Below are positions 14,337 through 27,072 of a DNA stretch of 64,000 bases, piece after piece (position 1 is the first letter of the stretch; the number at the start of each line of letters is the position of its first letter). The DNA lies in contig CM034598.1 of assembly GCA_020091685.1 (NCBI GenBank), positions 16,907,362 through 16,971,361 on the forward strand, in the 5' to 3' direction. A program made the translations under genes and the position numbers. Under the pieces are notes generated by a model. The model made no database searches. It worked only from the letters and a program-made list of their open reading frames with translations, and was not told the origin of the DNA. Source of the stretch: Lutjanus erythropterus (lineage: Eukaryota > Chordata > Actinopteri > Lutjaniformes > Lutjanidae).

Positions 14337-14400
14337 AGATATAGAAGAAAAAAGTCTGTCATCACAATGGCAGTAATGCCACCAAGGTTATAACAATTTA

Positions 14401-15150
14401 CCCTTTGCTAAGCCCCTCCTCCAAACAGGAACTGTCCAATCATAGATAAGCAACTCAGCACTGCATGCATGGCAAGTTTTGTATTTCTATTGAAACAGTG
14501 TGCACTGGGCTCTACAAAGAGCAATACTCAGTGTTTCATTAGTTTGAAGGGTGTCATCTTTTTTTGTAGTTTTTCAAAAATGTAAAACACAAGAATAAAC
14601 GTGTGGGGAATGGATTAAACTTTGTCTTTATCTGCTCTAACGTGACCAGCAAACATTAGCATGTCCAGCTAACTAGTTTACTACCTGCCGGAACATCACC
14701 ACTAGCCACACTCATGACTCATTCCCAGGGGTTAAATCAGTATTTGTTATGTGAGGGAGGATGTGGACTGGTGCATCAAAGTGGGCAGATGATGACACAT
14801 CTTTCTCTGGCTCACTCTGTGACATCTAAGCCAAATTAGGCTAGTTTAGCTTTCTGAGGCAATCGCCGTCTGGGTGGGTGACCGTCTCAAGGTCCGCTGC
14901 ATTCAATCTAATCCCTGTGCTTCGTTTTCTAACATTAATGACTGACTGTTCCCGTCGTATTTCAACGTCCGACTAATATTTGCTGTGATCTAGCTTTAGC
15001 CTCAGTCTTTTAGCATTAACAGAACACCATGTACGCAGCCATTAAGTAACTTAAGTAATTTAACATATTTCAGACACTTTTACAGGGTTCTTGTTTTAAA
15101 ACGTGTCAGCTGGAGACATTTGAAAAGTCAGCTGGAGACGGACTCCTCCG
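14401..15150 (+). mobile_element. dispersed element, copy 1 of 2
   Basis: Shares several blocks in the same order with 20182-21340: CCTTTGCTAAGCCCCTCCTC.../CCTTTGTTAAAACCCTCCCC, then TGTCC(A)ATCATAG-type sequence, TTAGCATGTCCAGCTAACTA/TTAGCATATCTGGCTAATTA, and GCTTTAGCCTCAGTCTTTTAGC followed by ATGTACGCAGCC. It may extend to about 16010, where CCCCTTCC/GGGGC-type inverted sequence resembles its left end. No coding frame. Superfamily not assigned. Confidence 0.6.
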
Positions 15151-15188
15151 GAGTTTAAGCATCAGTTTACATTAGCTAGATACACTTA

Positions 15189-15359
15189 TTTTTTTTTTTA
15201 CATTTTTGGGGGGGCTTTTATGCCTTTAATTGATAGGACGGCTGAAGTGGGGAGAGGAAAGGGCCAGAGGGTGGGGGAATGACATGCAGCAAAGTCAAAC
15301 CCACGGCCGTGGCCTTGGTAAATGGGGCGAACGCTCTACCAACTGAGCTACCAGGGCAC
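15189..15359 (-). mobile_element. tRNA-derived SINE, full length
   Basis: On the minus strand it begins GCCCTGGTAGCTCAGTTGGT with a clear polymerase III A box (TAGCTCAGTTGG), then a decayed B box (GGGTTTGACTTTG). It continues with a tRNA-unrelated body and ends in an A-rich tail (run of T at 15190-15200 on +). About 170 bp. It lies just after the dispersed element copy at 14401. Present in many fish genomes by pattern; exact family name not assigned. Confidence 0.85.
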
Positions 15360-15662
15360 TCTAAATAGCTATACCTCTAAAATCTGGTAACAAAATCCAC
15401 AGTTGTCAGCTAGAAATGAGAAGCTGCTTTTGTTTGCTCTCCTGTGGAACTGAAGGCCAAGCGTTTCAACAATTACTCCCAAATTGATGTTGAATCTGCC
15501 ATCGTCATCACTATAAACTGCATATGTGCAGTGCAAGAATGGAAAGGTTGACAGGTGTAGCATCAGCACCTAGTCCGCCACTTTTTGCTTCAGTTAACAG
15601 TTGAGCAAATTTGGTACCTCTGACAACTTTTTTCCTTTTCCTGTACAAGCTTCACATAGGGT

Positions 15663-15810
15663 CACATCTAAACGTAGCTAATGTTAGCAAAAAACTTGCT
15701 AACTACCCAGCTAATGCCATAAAAATGCTAGCAAACCCAGCTAGCTTATTACCGTACATTAACAAGCTAGTTAGCTAGTGTTTTGCTAACATTATCTAAT
15801 TTTAGATGTG
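15663..15810. repeat. long imperfect inverted repeat
   Basis: Arms 15663-15693 (CACATCTAAACGTAGCTAAT GTTAGC) and 15780-15810 pair with a few mismatches. The spacer is itself rich in TTAGCTAG/CTAGCTAA palindromes. Likely a palindromic miniature transposon or the inner end of the element that starts at 14401. Confidence 0.7.
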
Positions 15811-16328
15811 AATATATGTCGCTTTTACAGTTCCCCAACAACAGCTTTTAACCATCATCAAAATGTGGTTTTCTTTTTAAAATTGACAAGCCTAGCACAT
15901 AGCATAGCTTTTCTAAATACATGAAACCAGAACATTGAGCAAGCGATCAGCTGTTATTGGAGTGTGGTGTAAAAAGGGGCAGAACTTAGGAAGGGCCAAT
16001 TATGTGGTAAGAATTTAAAGTATCTATCATGTTGTTGTTGAAGTTTTGAGTTGATGTAGGATAAAAGATGGGGATAAAGAGGAAGGGTATTTGAGTTATA
16101 TATGATTCATGTGCATGTTTATTTATATTTAACATTTTGTTTAAATTGAGCAGATGTGAAGATACAGATGTTAAGCTTGTGTGTTAATGTGGAGCAAATG
16201 TGTGTAGTTGCATGTCTTGTATTTTTGCTGTCTTGTTTTGTTCAGTCGTTAAGACTGTCGGTCTTTGTTTTGTTTATGTGGAAAGGTTATACTGTGTATA
16301 CTATGTATGTAAATCTAAATAAAATCAG

Positions 16329-16440
16329 AAAAATGCTGGTGTAGTTCATCTGCAAGCTAATGGAAGTTAAAAGACAAAATGCAAACCACAAAGAGACTGC
16401 ACATGCCACCACACCTTAACTGGATATGCGGAGGAAAAAA
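16329..16440. repeat. local direct repeat, copy B
   Basis: Partner of 14220-14336, same orientation, about 2.1 kb away. Confidence 0.65.
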
Positions 16441-16764
16441 GCAATGGGCATTTCATGCTCGTCTTCACGTGTTTAATCAGTTGGGTTTGGACCATCGTTA
16501 GTGCGTTTGGTAGTGTATCACACCGCTTGATTTGTTATGTTGTTTACAGCAGTAAGAGCAATGTCAAATGACTACAATCAAACCAAAGGACAGGCTTGAT
16601 TTGGTTTGCCATCAAAGGCATCCAGGAGAGCAGCGGGAGGCATTAATTATTTGACTCTTTTAGCGAACAAAGGCAACTGTCTCTGGATGGCCAATTAGAG
16701 GGATTGCCGAGGAATAGGGAGCAGGGTTCACTTTTGTTACAGTGTATCTGACTCTGCCTGATTG

Positions 16765-16783
16765 CCCCCCCCCCCCCCCCCCC
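16765..16783. repeat. homopolymer C tract (19 bases)
   Basis: Uninterrupted run of C, followed by a short CT-rich stretch. Length is likely variable and error-prone in sequencing. Confidence 0.9.
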
Positions 16784-17664
16784 TCAGCTCCACCCCCTCA
16801 TATCTGTCTTTCTATCTTTCCGTCTACAGTAGCTTGGCAGGAACTAGGAGAAACGAGGCTAACTATGTGCGGTCATCCAATCCTCCCATTCACAAGCCTT
16901 TTGGCCCTGTTGGCACATCTCTCTGCCAATTGTGCCAGGCTGGAGTTATCTTGTCTGCCTGTTTAACAGCTGATCAACTCTGTCTGTGGTGAGTTATGAG
17001 CATTTAATACAGAGCCAAGTGGCCTTTGATTGATGTATTATCAATCTGATAGATGGGGTTTATTCATGTTTTAGTGTGCCTGCAAATAATTGTATTACCC
17101 ACCCACTGATTTTAGCAACCATTATTAAGAAAATCACAGACAGTATATACATTTATTTTAAGAAATTTGCAAGAAACTCATATGTACAGTACCAAGTAAA
17201 TGTCCAAAAATCACAGGATCCACATCTTTGAGAGACTTCTATGTCTTTGCATAAAACATAAAAACAAAAACACTTGTTGTTTGGAAGTACCAACATGATT
17301 TAGCATAAAGATTACAAATGAACAGGGCTGGCATTAAAATGGTTTAACCAATGAACTGAAATTGAATTGACAAGCTAAGGAAGGCAATTTGGCCCTTCAA
17401 TATGGAAATGAAATAACATTAAACATTGAATATTAAGATGTGATATTTCTGGCACCTGATTAATAAGAAAGAGAAATTTCATGTACTTGAAAACGTGGGA
17501 TAAGATTGTATTGAGTGATTCATATTAGCCGTTTAAAATGGTAATACTGTATCTATTACTCTGAGCGTGTTGAAGAGCTCAGATCAATTCTACACTGGCT
17601 ACACTGTTATTATATGTGACTCAAATGCTACAGAAGCCACGTCACACAAGCAGCATGTCAGCAG

Positions 17665-17667
<3 letters not shown>

Positions 17668-17733
<66 letters not shown>

Positions 17734-17740
17734 GTATGTG
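17668..17740 (+). repeat. TG microsatellite
   Basis: About 30 TG units with small interruptions at the 3' end (GCGTGTGTATGTGTG). Chance open frames through it are artefacts. Good polymorphic-marker type sequence; alternating purine-pyrimidine can form Z-DNA. Confidence 0.95.
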
Positions 17741-18187
17741 TGTCTCGTCTGTCAGTGTCAGACTGGTTCCACTCAGTCATTTTTGTCACAGGCAGTCAAG
17801 ATCTTCTGACGGAGCCGACACATCCTCAACACTTAATAGGCACTTAAACATGTTTTTTGTGTGTTTTGAATCGGAGGCTGTAAACTATTTACAAAAATGT
17901 CTCTAAAAAATGAATGTGTCTGGTAAAATGGTGAAAATATATAATAAGTTGTTTTTAAATGCAGCACTATTAGGACAGTAAACATAGTGTAAAAGTCAAA
18001 TTTATTGTATCTAGTTCATCAACAATCTGTAGTTTTACTCCAGTTACTAAACTAATGTTTTATGGACACTCTGTAGATGCTTGGGCCGGGATCTTAATTA
18101 AATTGGTCTTTTCATTTTAGTACTTTATTACTTCATTGTGGGTTGAGTTGCTTTAGAGCACATTTCAAACTGAAAAAAAAAAAAACT

Positions 18188-18670
18188 TTAAAGTCCAGTG
18201 TGTAAGATTTATGGGAATTTGGGGGTGGAAGTAGCACAGTCTGTAAAGAATCAGAGGGTGGCTGGTTTAAGTCCAGCACAGACCACAATACGTTGTGCAG
18301 ACTGGTAGCACAGAGAGGTGCCTACGCACTGCTGAGGTTTTCCCTTGAGCAACGCTGACATCTCTCCATTGATGCATGCCTGTAGTTCCTGTTTGTGCAT
18401 GTGTACTTGGGGCCGGAGCAAATATAAAACTAACAAGAGTGAAGAAAAACCTGTAGTTTCCCCAGCAGGGATTAATAAAGCGTACATTCTTCTCCTTGAT
18501 TTACTGGTTGAATATGGCAGAAATGAAATACAATATTCATGTATGTTTTCATTAGAGTATGATCACCTGAAAATAAGAATCACTGTGTTTTATTTTAACT
18601 TAGAATGAGCTGTTTATATCTACGGAGGACATGGGTCCTCTTCTATGGAGGCTGCCATGCTGAACCACCA
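18188..18670 (+). mobile_element. dispersed repeat beginning TTTAAAGTCCAGTGTGTAAG, split by a SINE
   Basis: The start (18188-18220) and the continuation after the SINE (18489-18670, with GATCACCTGAAAATAAGAAT and TTATATCTACGGAGGACATG) read as one common fish interspersed element. A related end, TTGCACCTTTAAA, is at about 46726-46741. Non-coding. Confidence 0.65.
18221..18485 (+). mobile_element. tRNA-derived SINE nested in another repeat
   Basis: A box-like TAGCACAGTCTG (18232-18243) and B box-like GGTTTAAGTCC (18264-18274) sit about 20 bases apart, as in tRNA-derived SINEs. The body contains TGACATCTCTCCATTGATGC and the tail reads CAGCAGGGATTAATAAAG. Short flanking matches (GATTTATGGG before, GATTTACTGG after) suggest a target duplication. 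Confidence 0.8.
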
Positions 18671-20181
18671 TATTAATATCTTAAGTTTTACATCAAATAA
18701 AATAATTTATAGAAATGTGTCACCCACACATCACCCATTAATGGTGGGAACTGTCTCTCTCTGCATGGCTATTCTGTGTTGACGTGGTGCAAATATTTTT
18801 AAAATGTGTCTAATATATTTCTAATACATTTGTTTTGTGTTGTTCTGTCAAATAACTAAGTGTAAATCTAAAAACATGAGGCGGCCCCCGATATAATTTC
18901 TATCTTGTGAGAGTTTGAGATGCGGTGTTTACTGTCTCACTTTTAGATGCCACTAAACTAAACTTTTAACCACTGCAAACATATATCTGACCTTAAGAGA
19001 AAGGAACCCCACATTTACATAATTTAATTTCTTAGTATGAAGGAGAAATTATTTTTATCAGTTTATTTGTGTTTTAAAAACAACAGAAGCGCATCATTGC
19101 TTCCACTGTGAAAAAGCCAAATTGGCATATTTGATTTAGGTTTATGTTCAGACTGTTGTCTGAGAGACAGCTGCCTGCGTGACAATGACGGAGCAACTAA
19201 CTTTTTTTTAGAAAGTAAATATATTTCTCTTGAGGTTTGGTGTAGTTTAACTTCTTCCTGTGTAAAGCAACATTAAAAACTTATTTTCTAGTTTTTTTCT
19301 GTTGTAAGTATTATAATATTGACATTTTAAGACCTTTAACAATAAATGCGACACACAATTGACTTAAATAAATACAGTATAAATGCCTGCATACACTTTA
19401 GAGACCATATAGTAGGTCAGAATTTGCACATATCTGCATATTTTATAATAAGCTGTTCCCTTTGTGGTTACAAACACAGCAGCAACCTCTAATGATCAAT
19501 ACAGTACGTGTGCGTTATTGTTCCAGATAAGTTTGCTGAATTGACTCTGCTGCAGTTGGGGTCATTGCAAAATATTGACAGAGCGAATGAAAGAAATGCC
19601 CTGGAGTTATTTTTGGACCGAATACTAAGAAAAAAGCTTCCACCTGGCAGATTTGTGTTCAAAGAACATTTGACTTCCCGGTGCAATAATGAGGCTACGA
19701 CATTGAACACCATTTCAACCATAGTTTCGACTGTCAGCAGTTAAATGATAAAAGTAAATAGCTCTGTGCTTTTTGTGCAGCGGCTACGTGTTGGATCGTT
19801 TTCCTCCCAACTATATCGCATTCAGAATATTGATTGGCAGAGGAAATGATGGAAAGAGACGACAGCAGGCCAGACAGGCTAAAATCCTGTGTCTCATAAC
19901 ACCATCATGGATATAAAGAGGTAGCAGCTCCAGGTCTTACCACAAAATATCACAGGCATTGCTCTCTGCAGATTGGTATTCACAAAATGTCAATGGAAGA
20001 TATAAGTGCTTTTACTCTGTCAGAGGACTCAATCAGTCATATTTATATCTTCATCCACATTGTTTTATTTTTTTGTCTTGCTGCTTAGTTCAAGGTGAAA
20101 TGGATTTTCTCAAGACTGACAAAATAAAAATAATGCAGGGAGGCAGCGGAGCGATGAAGGAAGTATATACATACAATCAAT

Positions 20182-21340
20182 CCTTTGTTAAAACCCTCCC
20201 CCAAAGAGCTAGTGTCCAGTCATAGGGTTGCAACTGTAACTAGGTACTAGGGTTTGGATATTTCTGTCTGTTTATAGCCTTTCCAAAACTAAAATCAAAT
20301 GAGTAAGAAATGGATTATCTGTTCTAATGTAAGATGCAAATGTTAGCATATCTGGCTAATTAGCTTAGAGCAACGGGGCTCATGTCTGTCTAAACACAGT
20401 TGTAGTTTGTGGTGTTGCACGTTACATTTAAAGAAAATGCCCATTCATGAACAGCACATCCACCACAGTACGTTGTATTAACCCATGAGTGGAAGCTGGA
20501 CCAGGATGCTAATCGAGTTTAGGGTTCATTTTAGCATTAGTCGCTCTGTTCTGCTCTTTATTGGATACGCTGAGGCTGACAATCCAGCAATCCCAGCAAT
20601 GTAACCTCAGACGGATGTTTACCAGACACATCCTAAAAGGTAACTTTAAAAGTGAAAATACACTCCTTGAAACCACAAACAAATATGTAAGTTGAACAGC
20701 CAAACACAGTTATGTGAGAATGAAATAACATTGTCTGTTTAACTGAGATTTTCTGATACTGAGTTGAACTGAATTTTTTCCTTCCCCATAACGATTCTGA
20801 TACTTTGTGTATTGGCTGCATTTAAAAGACATCTCAGAGTTCAATCCACTTTGGAAAGAGGGCATTTTGTTTTTGCCACAACCCCAAAACAGTTAAGTCC
20901 AGTCCAGTTCACAATCACAAAAGAATGAAAACTTAAAATGTCTGCTCTGGGTTTTACCACAGATCTCCACAAAACCAAATGAAATCAGAAAATAAGACTG
21001 AAAACACAAAATCTGTATTCACAATTCAATCACAAAGACTACGTACTTATTGATCAGTCAGTCAGTTATTAACTTGGTCAGGTTTGTTGCGATCGGCCTT
21101 CTGCTTACCAACAGCCCTACTATTTTCTGCCTAACTAGCTCTACACTGCAATACAACATGCTGTGTTCTTATTTCCATTCCATTCAAATGTATCATCTGC
21201 CGATTCTGACTTTATTCTTTGGGACATATTAGCTTTAGCCTCGTCTTTTAGCACAATAACATGTATGTAGCCACTGTGCATATTTATGACCCCTTTTTAC
21301 AGGGCTCTCATTTTAAGCCACCCAGTGACAGTTTTCGACC
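20182..21340 (+). mobile_element. dispersed element, copy 2 of 2
   Basis: Direct-orientation relative of 14401-15150, with additional internal sequence (about 20400-21150) not seen in the first copy. No coding frame. Confidence 0.55.
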
Positions 21341-23635
21341 AGGGACATCTGTTGTTGTTTTGTCTCCTTGTGCATTTATTTTGAAGCTTGAGATCGATAG
21401 AAAAAAGGGGGGGAGTGAAGGAACCACATGCAGAAAGGGCCACAGGATGGATGGAACCTTCAATTTGTCCAAATCTTCAGTGATGAATCTGCTACTACTA
21501 ATGTAAACTACATACTGTAAAAAACCACCTGTGGTTGTTCAATAATTCATCTTTTCTTGACTACTTTGCATTCCAGGAAAAGTTGCGACAGCTGCACTAC
21601 TACAGTCACAGCTAGCTCAGATGTCAATGCTTGGGAAGAAGGGACATAAGAGAAAGCTAAAAGCATATAAGGGAGAGGTATGGTATAGAAAGAGAGAGAG
21701 AGGGAATGAGAGAGAGCGACTCATAAATCAAGTAGAGGTGAGATTGCTGAATCAGGGTTGATTGTGCCTGGGAGAGACAATAAAGCCTGTAATCATCTGT
21801 CTCTGCTGCACAGACCTGGCAATTATCTGCCCATACCTGACCGCCAGAACAGAAAGGGCAAGATCCATCTACCTTCAGCCTATACAGCTCGAGAGTTTTA
21901 GGGGGAAAATCGCCCGCTGATGCAAACTGAAAGGACAGAAAAAACAATATTCACTGTTGGGGAGAGCTAAGCAGTGGGAAAACAGAGGATTTGGTTGAAG
22001 GAGTGTTGCAGGGATTGTCAGTTTTTTTTTTTTCCTGGTCAGCCACATGTGATGTTTGGGGGTGATTCAGAAGAATGAGTGGTAAGATCTGCTTGGCTCT
22101 TTCATCTCTCTCTACCCACATGTTTTAACACACACACACACATACCCTGTCAATATATTACATCAGATAAAAGAAGAGTAGCCACTCATTAAGCTGGTAT
22201 AACACTGCCTACGGAGGCTCCATTCGCTTCCAGTGCAGTTCCTTCATCATAGCGTCGGCTTTCAAACAGCTGTCTGATATTGGCATTTAGGGTACAAATT
22301 TACTTCCATTTTCCTACAATACATCTGAGCGCGACGCATATGGACCATTACTCTCCGACTGAAAGCACCGCACTAAGGCCTAAAAGCATTTTTTTGCCAG
22401 CCCAATAACATAGCCAAATGAATAGTGTGGTTGTAATTAATCTTTTCTATTGACTGAATAAAACCTCTTGGTGGAACTCGGTTAGATGTATTTTCCCTCC
22501 TAATAGAAGAGTTTGGAGAATAATTATAAAGTTGCTTCCAGTGCTGCGGATGATCAATGCTTTTATCAAACCCGAATCAAAATGCAAAAAGGCACTGAAG
22601 AAAATAATTCATCTCAACAGGTGCTTCGAGACGCACATCTTGAGCAGAGGGTCGTTGTCATTTGGGTTTAGTTGCTCACTCGCTGTTTATTTACACAGCA
22701 AAATTGGAAATCTGTCAGAACCAGCTGTGTACAGGGATGTATTGTGTACAGATTATTTACATAAAAGGTCAGAGATCACTGAGTGGCTTTTCTTGTTTCA
22801 AACAATGCTAACACGAGAAAATCACAGTGGAGCAATGACACAATGGACTGCAAGACAATGATCCCTTATTGACTCTAAAGTAGGCGACCCAAAGCAGCAT
22901 CACTGAAGCTGAACAAAGAGTTCAGTAGATCAGTGATTCCCATCCAGGCCATACTTACATACCCCGGGGTATATTTGTGCAGTTGTGAGACACTACATGG
23001 AGAGATTGTGGAGTAGATATACATTATATTAAGGATATATATTGATGCATTTGTGTTTAAAAGGAAAATAAAAATCCAAAAAGAACTGTTATGATGCTGA
23101 TCTTTAAAAAATTGATTGCCACAGTAACCAGTAAACTACTAAGCTAGTTTACTAATCTGCACTGTGCCACTGAATCCTACACTCTGGTCCTTTAATGGGC
23201 AACAGAAAAATCAAAATACCTGCGTTAGCTAAAAGTAATAGATAGATGGTTCAAATAGTTTCATAAAATAATTTAGAAACAGTATGAAACGGATGGATAA
23301 CTAGCTGAATTAAACAGTTTGAAACATGAAGCTAAAAGTCGTGGGTAAACAGTTGAAATCATTTTAAATTAAATAGTTATAAATAGTAGATGAATAGTTA
23401 TTTAGCTTAACATATTAGAGAAAAAGTTAGCTAAAAGTAATGGATAAATGGTTGAGAAGTCTGCATCTGACACTCCACTTGGTATTTATAAGTGATCTTG
23501 ACAAAACCACTCTAAACATTAATAATTCAATTGCAAATATTGAAACAGTATTGAAAAACACTAATGTAAACAATATTCACTTTAATGTTGCAATACTGAT
23601 AGGTAGAATAAGCAGTATTTGTCAGCTGCTGTGTG

Positions 23636-23760
23636 TAAATGCACCAGAAAGATAGTTGACGGTTGAGTCTCATTCCCTGGACATCAAAATACTGATGCTT
23701 TGGGTTGGTAAAGTGACCCGACCACAGCAAAATAATGAGAAAATAAGAAGCTATAAGCGT
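23636..23760. repeat. dispersed repeat, copy 2 of 2
   Basis: Counterpart of 8625-8730; same order of shared blocks, with about 20 extra bases between the first two. Confidence 0.6.
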
Positions 23761-25089
23761 AGGACGGGGTCTCTGTGGAGGCAGGCAACACCGCACTTCT
23801 GGTGGGTCGTGGGTGATGATTGAGAGGGATTATTTTTGTATAAGTCTATGCATTGTTTTTTGGGAAAATCCTGTAGAGTTTGCCTTTAATAAACACATTC
23901 GGAACGTGACAAGAGGCTTCAATGAAGGGGTGCTCGAGCTCCTCTGACAGGGCTGTAATGGTATACTAGCCATAAAAGGTTGGAAACCCCTAAAATAAAT
24001 AAATAACTTAAAATAATACAAATGAAAGCAGTTGTCTGTCACTTTTGCTTTTGCTTTTTGGCCAGAGGGTAAAAAAAAACATTCACCCTTGAAGACTATT
24101 TTCCCTTGTCACTCCTCCTGGTTTAGCCAGCAGTCAGTGTCCATATTGCCAGGGGAGCTGCACTACCTGATAAGCAGAGGTAGAGGCTCTCTGACACATC
24201 TGTCTGCTTGATGAGCCAAGTGTCAAAGCCCCCCAAAGTGCTGGATGGAGTGCATCAATAAACGACTTTAATCCCCTCCTGGGGCCAATGTCCTCCCGCT
24301 AATAAGGGATCGTCTTACACCACTGGCAGTAAGGAGAGAGGTAAAAGTGGCTTGGCATGGGCCTCAGCACGGGGATGTACAGTACACAGGGAATTGTCTG
24401 TACACAGGTAACAGGGTGTAAATCACACACGCCTGCTGTTGCCTTAATTGCTGGACTCAATTGGTGTTTTGTTTCCTCCTCCCTCTCGCTTTCCCTCCCT
24501 CTTTTGCCCTCTGTCAGCCTTTTCTCTCTTTAAAAGTATATGTCTGTTTGTCATCACTCAACACCTCTTCTGTGTTTATATTTCAGGCTCTCTTCCCCAC
24601 CTCCGCTATGTATCCAACTGTGCCCCAGACAGTCTCACTTGCCAGACAGAAGAGGAAAAGCAGAGGGATGGGGGACCGGTGGCTGGGCAGTATTGGTTGT
24701 GCTGAAGGACGTGTGGGTTGCTCGCATCCTCAGGGAAGATCCAATGAGTGTTCTAGTCAGAGTGACCCTAATTAACCACATATTATCTGCAGGCTGTGTG
24801 GAGGATTAAGGCCCTCAGCTCTGGACCCTACAAGCCTGGAGACCCAGAGACACAGGACTCTGCACTAAAGCACACTTCATAGTCTGCCTCAAAGCAAGGC
24901 ACAGAGAGGTGGGGGTGTGAGGATGGACCAGAAATAAAGAGCCACAGCACGTTGCAGAGAAGACCGGTGGCTTGAAGCATATCTGGAGGTCAGAGCCTTT
25001 CGATTATGAGCAAATAAACACAGAAAATTCAAACTTCTATGGACAGTTTAGGAGGATTGTGTAGCAATTACATTCTCAACATAAAATTA

Positions 25090-25533
25090 CACATGTGCTC
25101 ATACATTCAGGCATATAGTAGTTGTTGATAGCTTCTGACATCACATTGCTAGCCCCTATTACTACAGCAACCTGAAAGAGTCAAAACTCAAACTCAAAAC
25201 TCACAATTTCAAAGTTAAATTTCGTATGTGAAGTATGCATGGGCTTAATTCATCTAACATTTAATAGCTTATTTTATTCAACATTTTATTCACTATTTTC
25301 TTTTCTTCTCAAATTTATTTACTACTTTTATATGCAGTGTAGATATGATGCTGCTGAAATAAATGTCAGAAAAACTGACTGACTTATGATATGCATTATT
25401 TTTGGAAATATGAAGTGTTAAGAATACAAACAAAAATCGCAATAAATCATAATGTCGAATCACAGTAATTACAAATTGCAATAGATATCGAACTGACACC
25501 CAGGAATCGTGATAGTATCAAATCAGGAGATAA
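25090..25533 (+). mobile_element. dispersed element family X, copy 1
   Basis: Shares ordered blocks with 48263-49402 and, inverted, with 40871-41325: TAGC(T)TCTGACATCACATTGC, GCAACCTGAAAGAGTCAAAA, TTTATATGCAGTGTAGATATGATGCTGCTGAAAT-type sequence (only in the 48-kb copy), and a 3' part with repeated ATCGCAATA / AATTGCAATA. Non-coding. Confidence 0.7.
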
Positions 25534-26481
25534 GTTTATTATGGACGGATGGATGAACAACTATCAGAACACAGAATGTCATCCTGAACAAGATCGGTAA
25601 TGAAACAAGCTTACTTTGTCACCTAAGCTGCATGCACCCTTTGAAGTAAACAACATGGCATCAGTCATGACCTGCATGATCAATAATTAGCAATATTGAA
25701 CAGTATGTGACTTCACCATCATGATATACTTTTCAGCCAAATTGCAAACAAAGAGGAAGAAATATTGTCACTTTGTCTGTCACATCCTTCCCTCCTGCTC
25801 AGGTGCTGTTAGAACAAATTGAAGTTTCTGTGGGAGGAGGCGATCATTATTCTATTGAGAGATAATGAGCTCATTTTCTCATTTGACATTAGAACACCCA
25901 GAAATGAACACTTCGCTATGTTGTCAGGTCGTCATACACGCGGCACGCTGCTGCATTAAACCACTGTCTATTGTCAACAATGCAACGCAATCTGGGAACT
26001 ACACAAAACACCTCATTGATGAACACAATAAGCAGCCCCCACAGGCAGGCAGAGACTCTGTTTTCTGTAGAAAACATTTTAGCAGCAGCTGTGACATACC
26101 TCATTTCAGATGAAAGACGAGCCAATATCAACAACATGATTAAACAGAAGATTAACTGACACCAAGCAGCCAACTGTTAGAGGAATCCAGAGGTTATAGC
26201 TCATAAGATACGCAGTTTCTTCAAGTGTAATGTGTTCTTATAAGTGTTATGAGCTGCTTGTGAATTTATTTCACATTTACATAACACCAAACTACTGTAT
26301 AAAATAGTGCAGTGTTAACAGTTCAAGCATTTACAGGGCTTTCATAAAGTATTACAGGGTAAATCTATCCTCTGCTAACCCTGGTGTTCAGCTGCTATTC
26401 TGAGTCACTGTAACATTTCCTGTGGTCCCTCGCTGTAATTCAAGCTCTCAGCTCCGACTCAAGCCCCGCGCTGTCACCTAC

Positions 26482-26721
26482 CTCGCTCGGTGTCGTAGAG
26501 GTAGACGAACTTCTGCCACTTGTAGTGAGAGAGCAGGCTGAGGACGGCACCCCGGAGGGCGGGGCGCATCTGTATGACGAACTGCACCTCATTATCGGTG
26601 GGGTAACTGGGCGTGACAAAGGAGGTGTGCAGAGCGCCGCAGAACGAGGTCAAGGTGTTCATGGACTTCTTGTCGTAGAATCCGAAGATGGCGTACACTC
26701 CGCGGGAGAACTGGGAGCAAA
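26482..26721 (-). CDS. gria3: gria3 coding exon 3: amino-terminal domain, continued
   Basis: 240 bp, phase 1 to phase 1, coding for residues 80-160. It opens [20 protein letters not shown], a signature of all AMPA subunits. Cys81 matches the amino-terminal-domain disulphide cysteine, whose partner lies in later exons. The segment [20 protein letters not shown], then [20 protein letters not shown] and [15 protein letters not shown], fits GluA3 better than the other paralogues (for example HTSFVTPS and YLYDTERG). Acceptor CCCCGCAG lies at 26729-26722 behind a long pyrimidine tract; donor is GTAGGT at 26481-26476. Residues 97-98 are KK, as I recall for GluA2, where mammalian GluA3 has QM. No frameshift or stop is present. 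It sits 36.2 kb from exon 2, and exon 4 was not found before the window ends. Confidence 0.96.
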
Positions 26722-27072
26722 CTGCGGGGACAGAAGAGGGCAAGAGGACACGAATGTTAAGATGTTACTCAGCAAAAAAAAAAAAAGTGTATGCACATTC
26801 AGAAAATGTGTGACTCATCACTTCAAGCAGAAACACATCGATTGGGTTGTTTGACCCACATGACCCGACAATTAAGAGTTCATGTGATTCTAAATGACCC
26901 CAAAAGTAAGATGACACATTTATAATACTGCATATCCTGTAAAAATAATACTGTATAAAACAATAGCAAGCACATGAAATATAAATATGAATATGAATAA
27001 TAGCATAACAACTGAAATATTCTGACTGGTCAGTTCCATAGCCTTGTTTCCTTTTTTGTGGGTGTTTTTGGT

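Larger units (their letters stand above)
1..26481 (-). other. gria3: gria3 intron 3 (5' part, at least 26,481 bp)
   Basis: Begins at the GTAGGT donor of exon 3 and runs out of the window at position 1. I saw no sequence resembling exon 4, which would continue the amino-terminal domain after TERG and end around the RYLIDCE motif, but short exons cannot be fully excluded by eye. Repeats inside are listed individually. Stretches not listed (for example 1200-5600, 9600-14200, 21400-25000) are AT-rich with no feature I can support. Confidence 0.75.

Noticed and set aside
15300-15359. tRNA gene candidate
   Set aside because: A box is good but the B box is decayed and the 3' half is not tRNA; it is the head of a SINE.
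17567-17906. Val/Cys-repeat open frames at 17.6-17.9 kb
   Set aside because: Translation of a TG microsatellite.
24461-24775. Open frame after a splice-acceptor-like TTTATATTTCAG at about 24587
   Set aside because: No known domain, no matching donor or partner exon, and antisense to gria3. The acceptor-like motif is common by chance.
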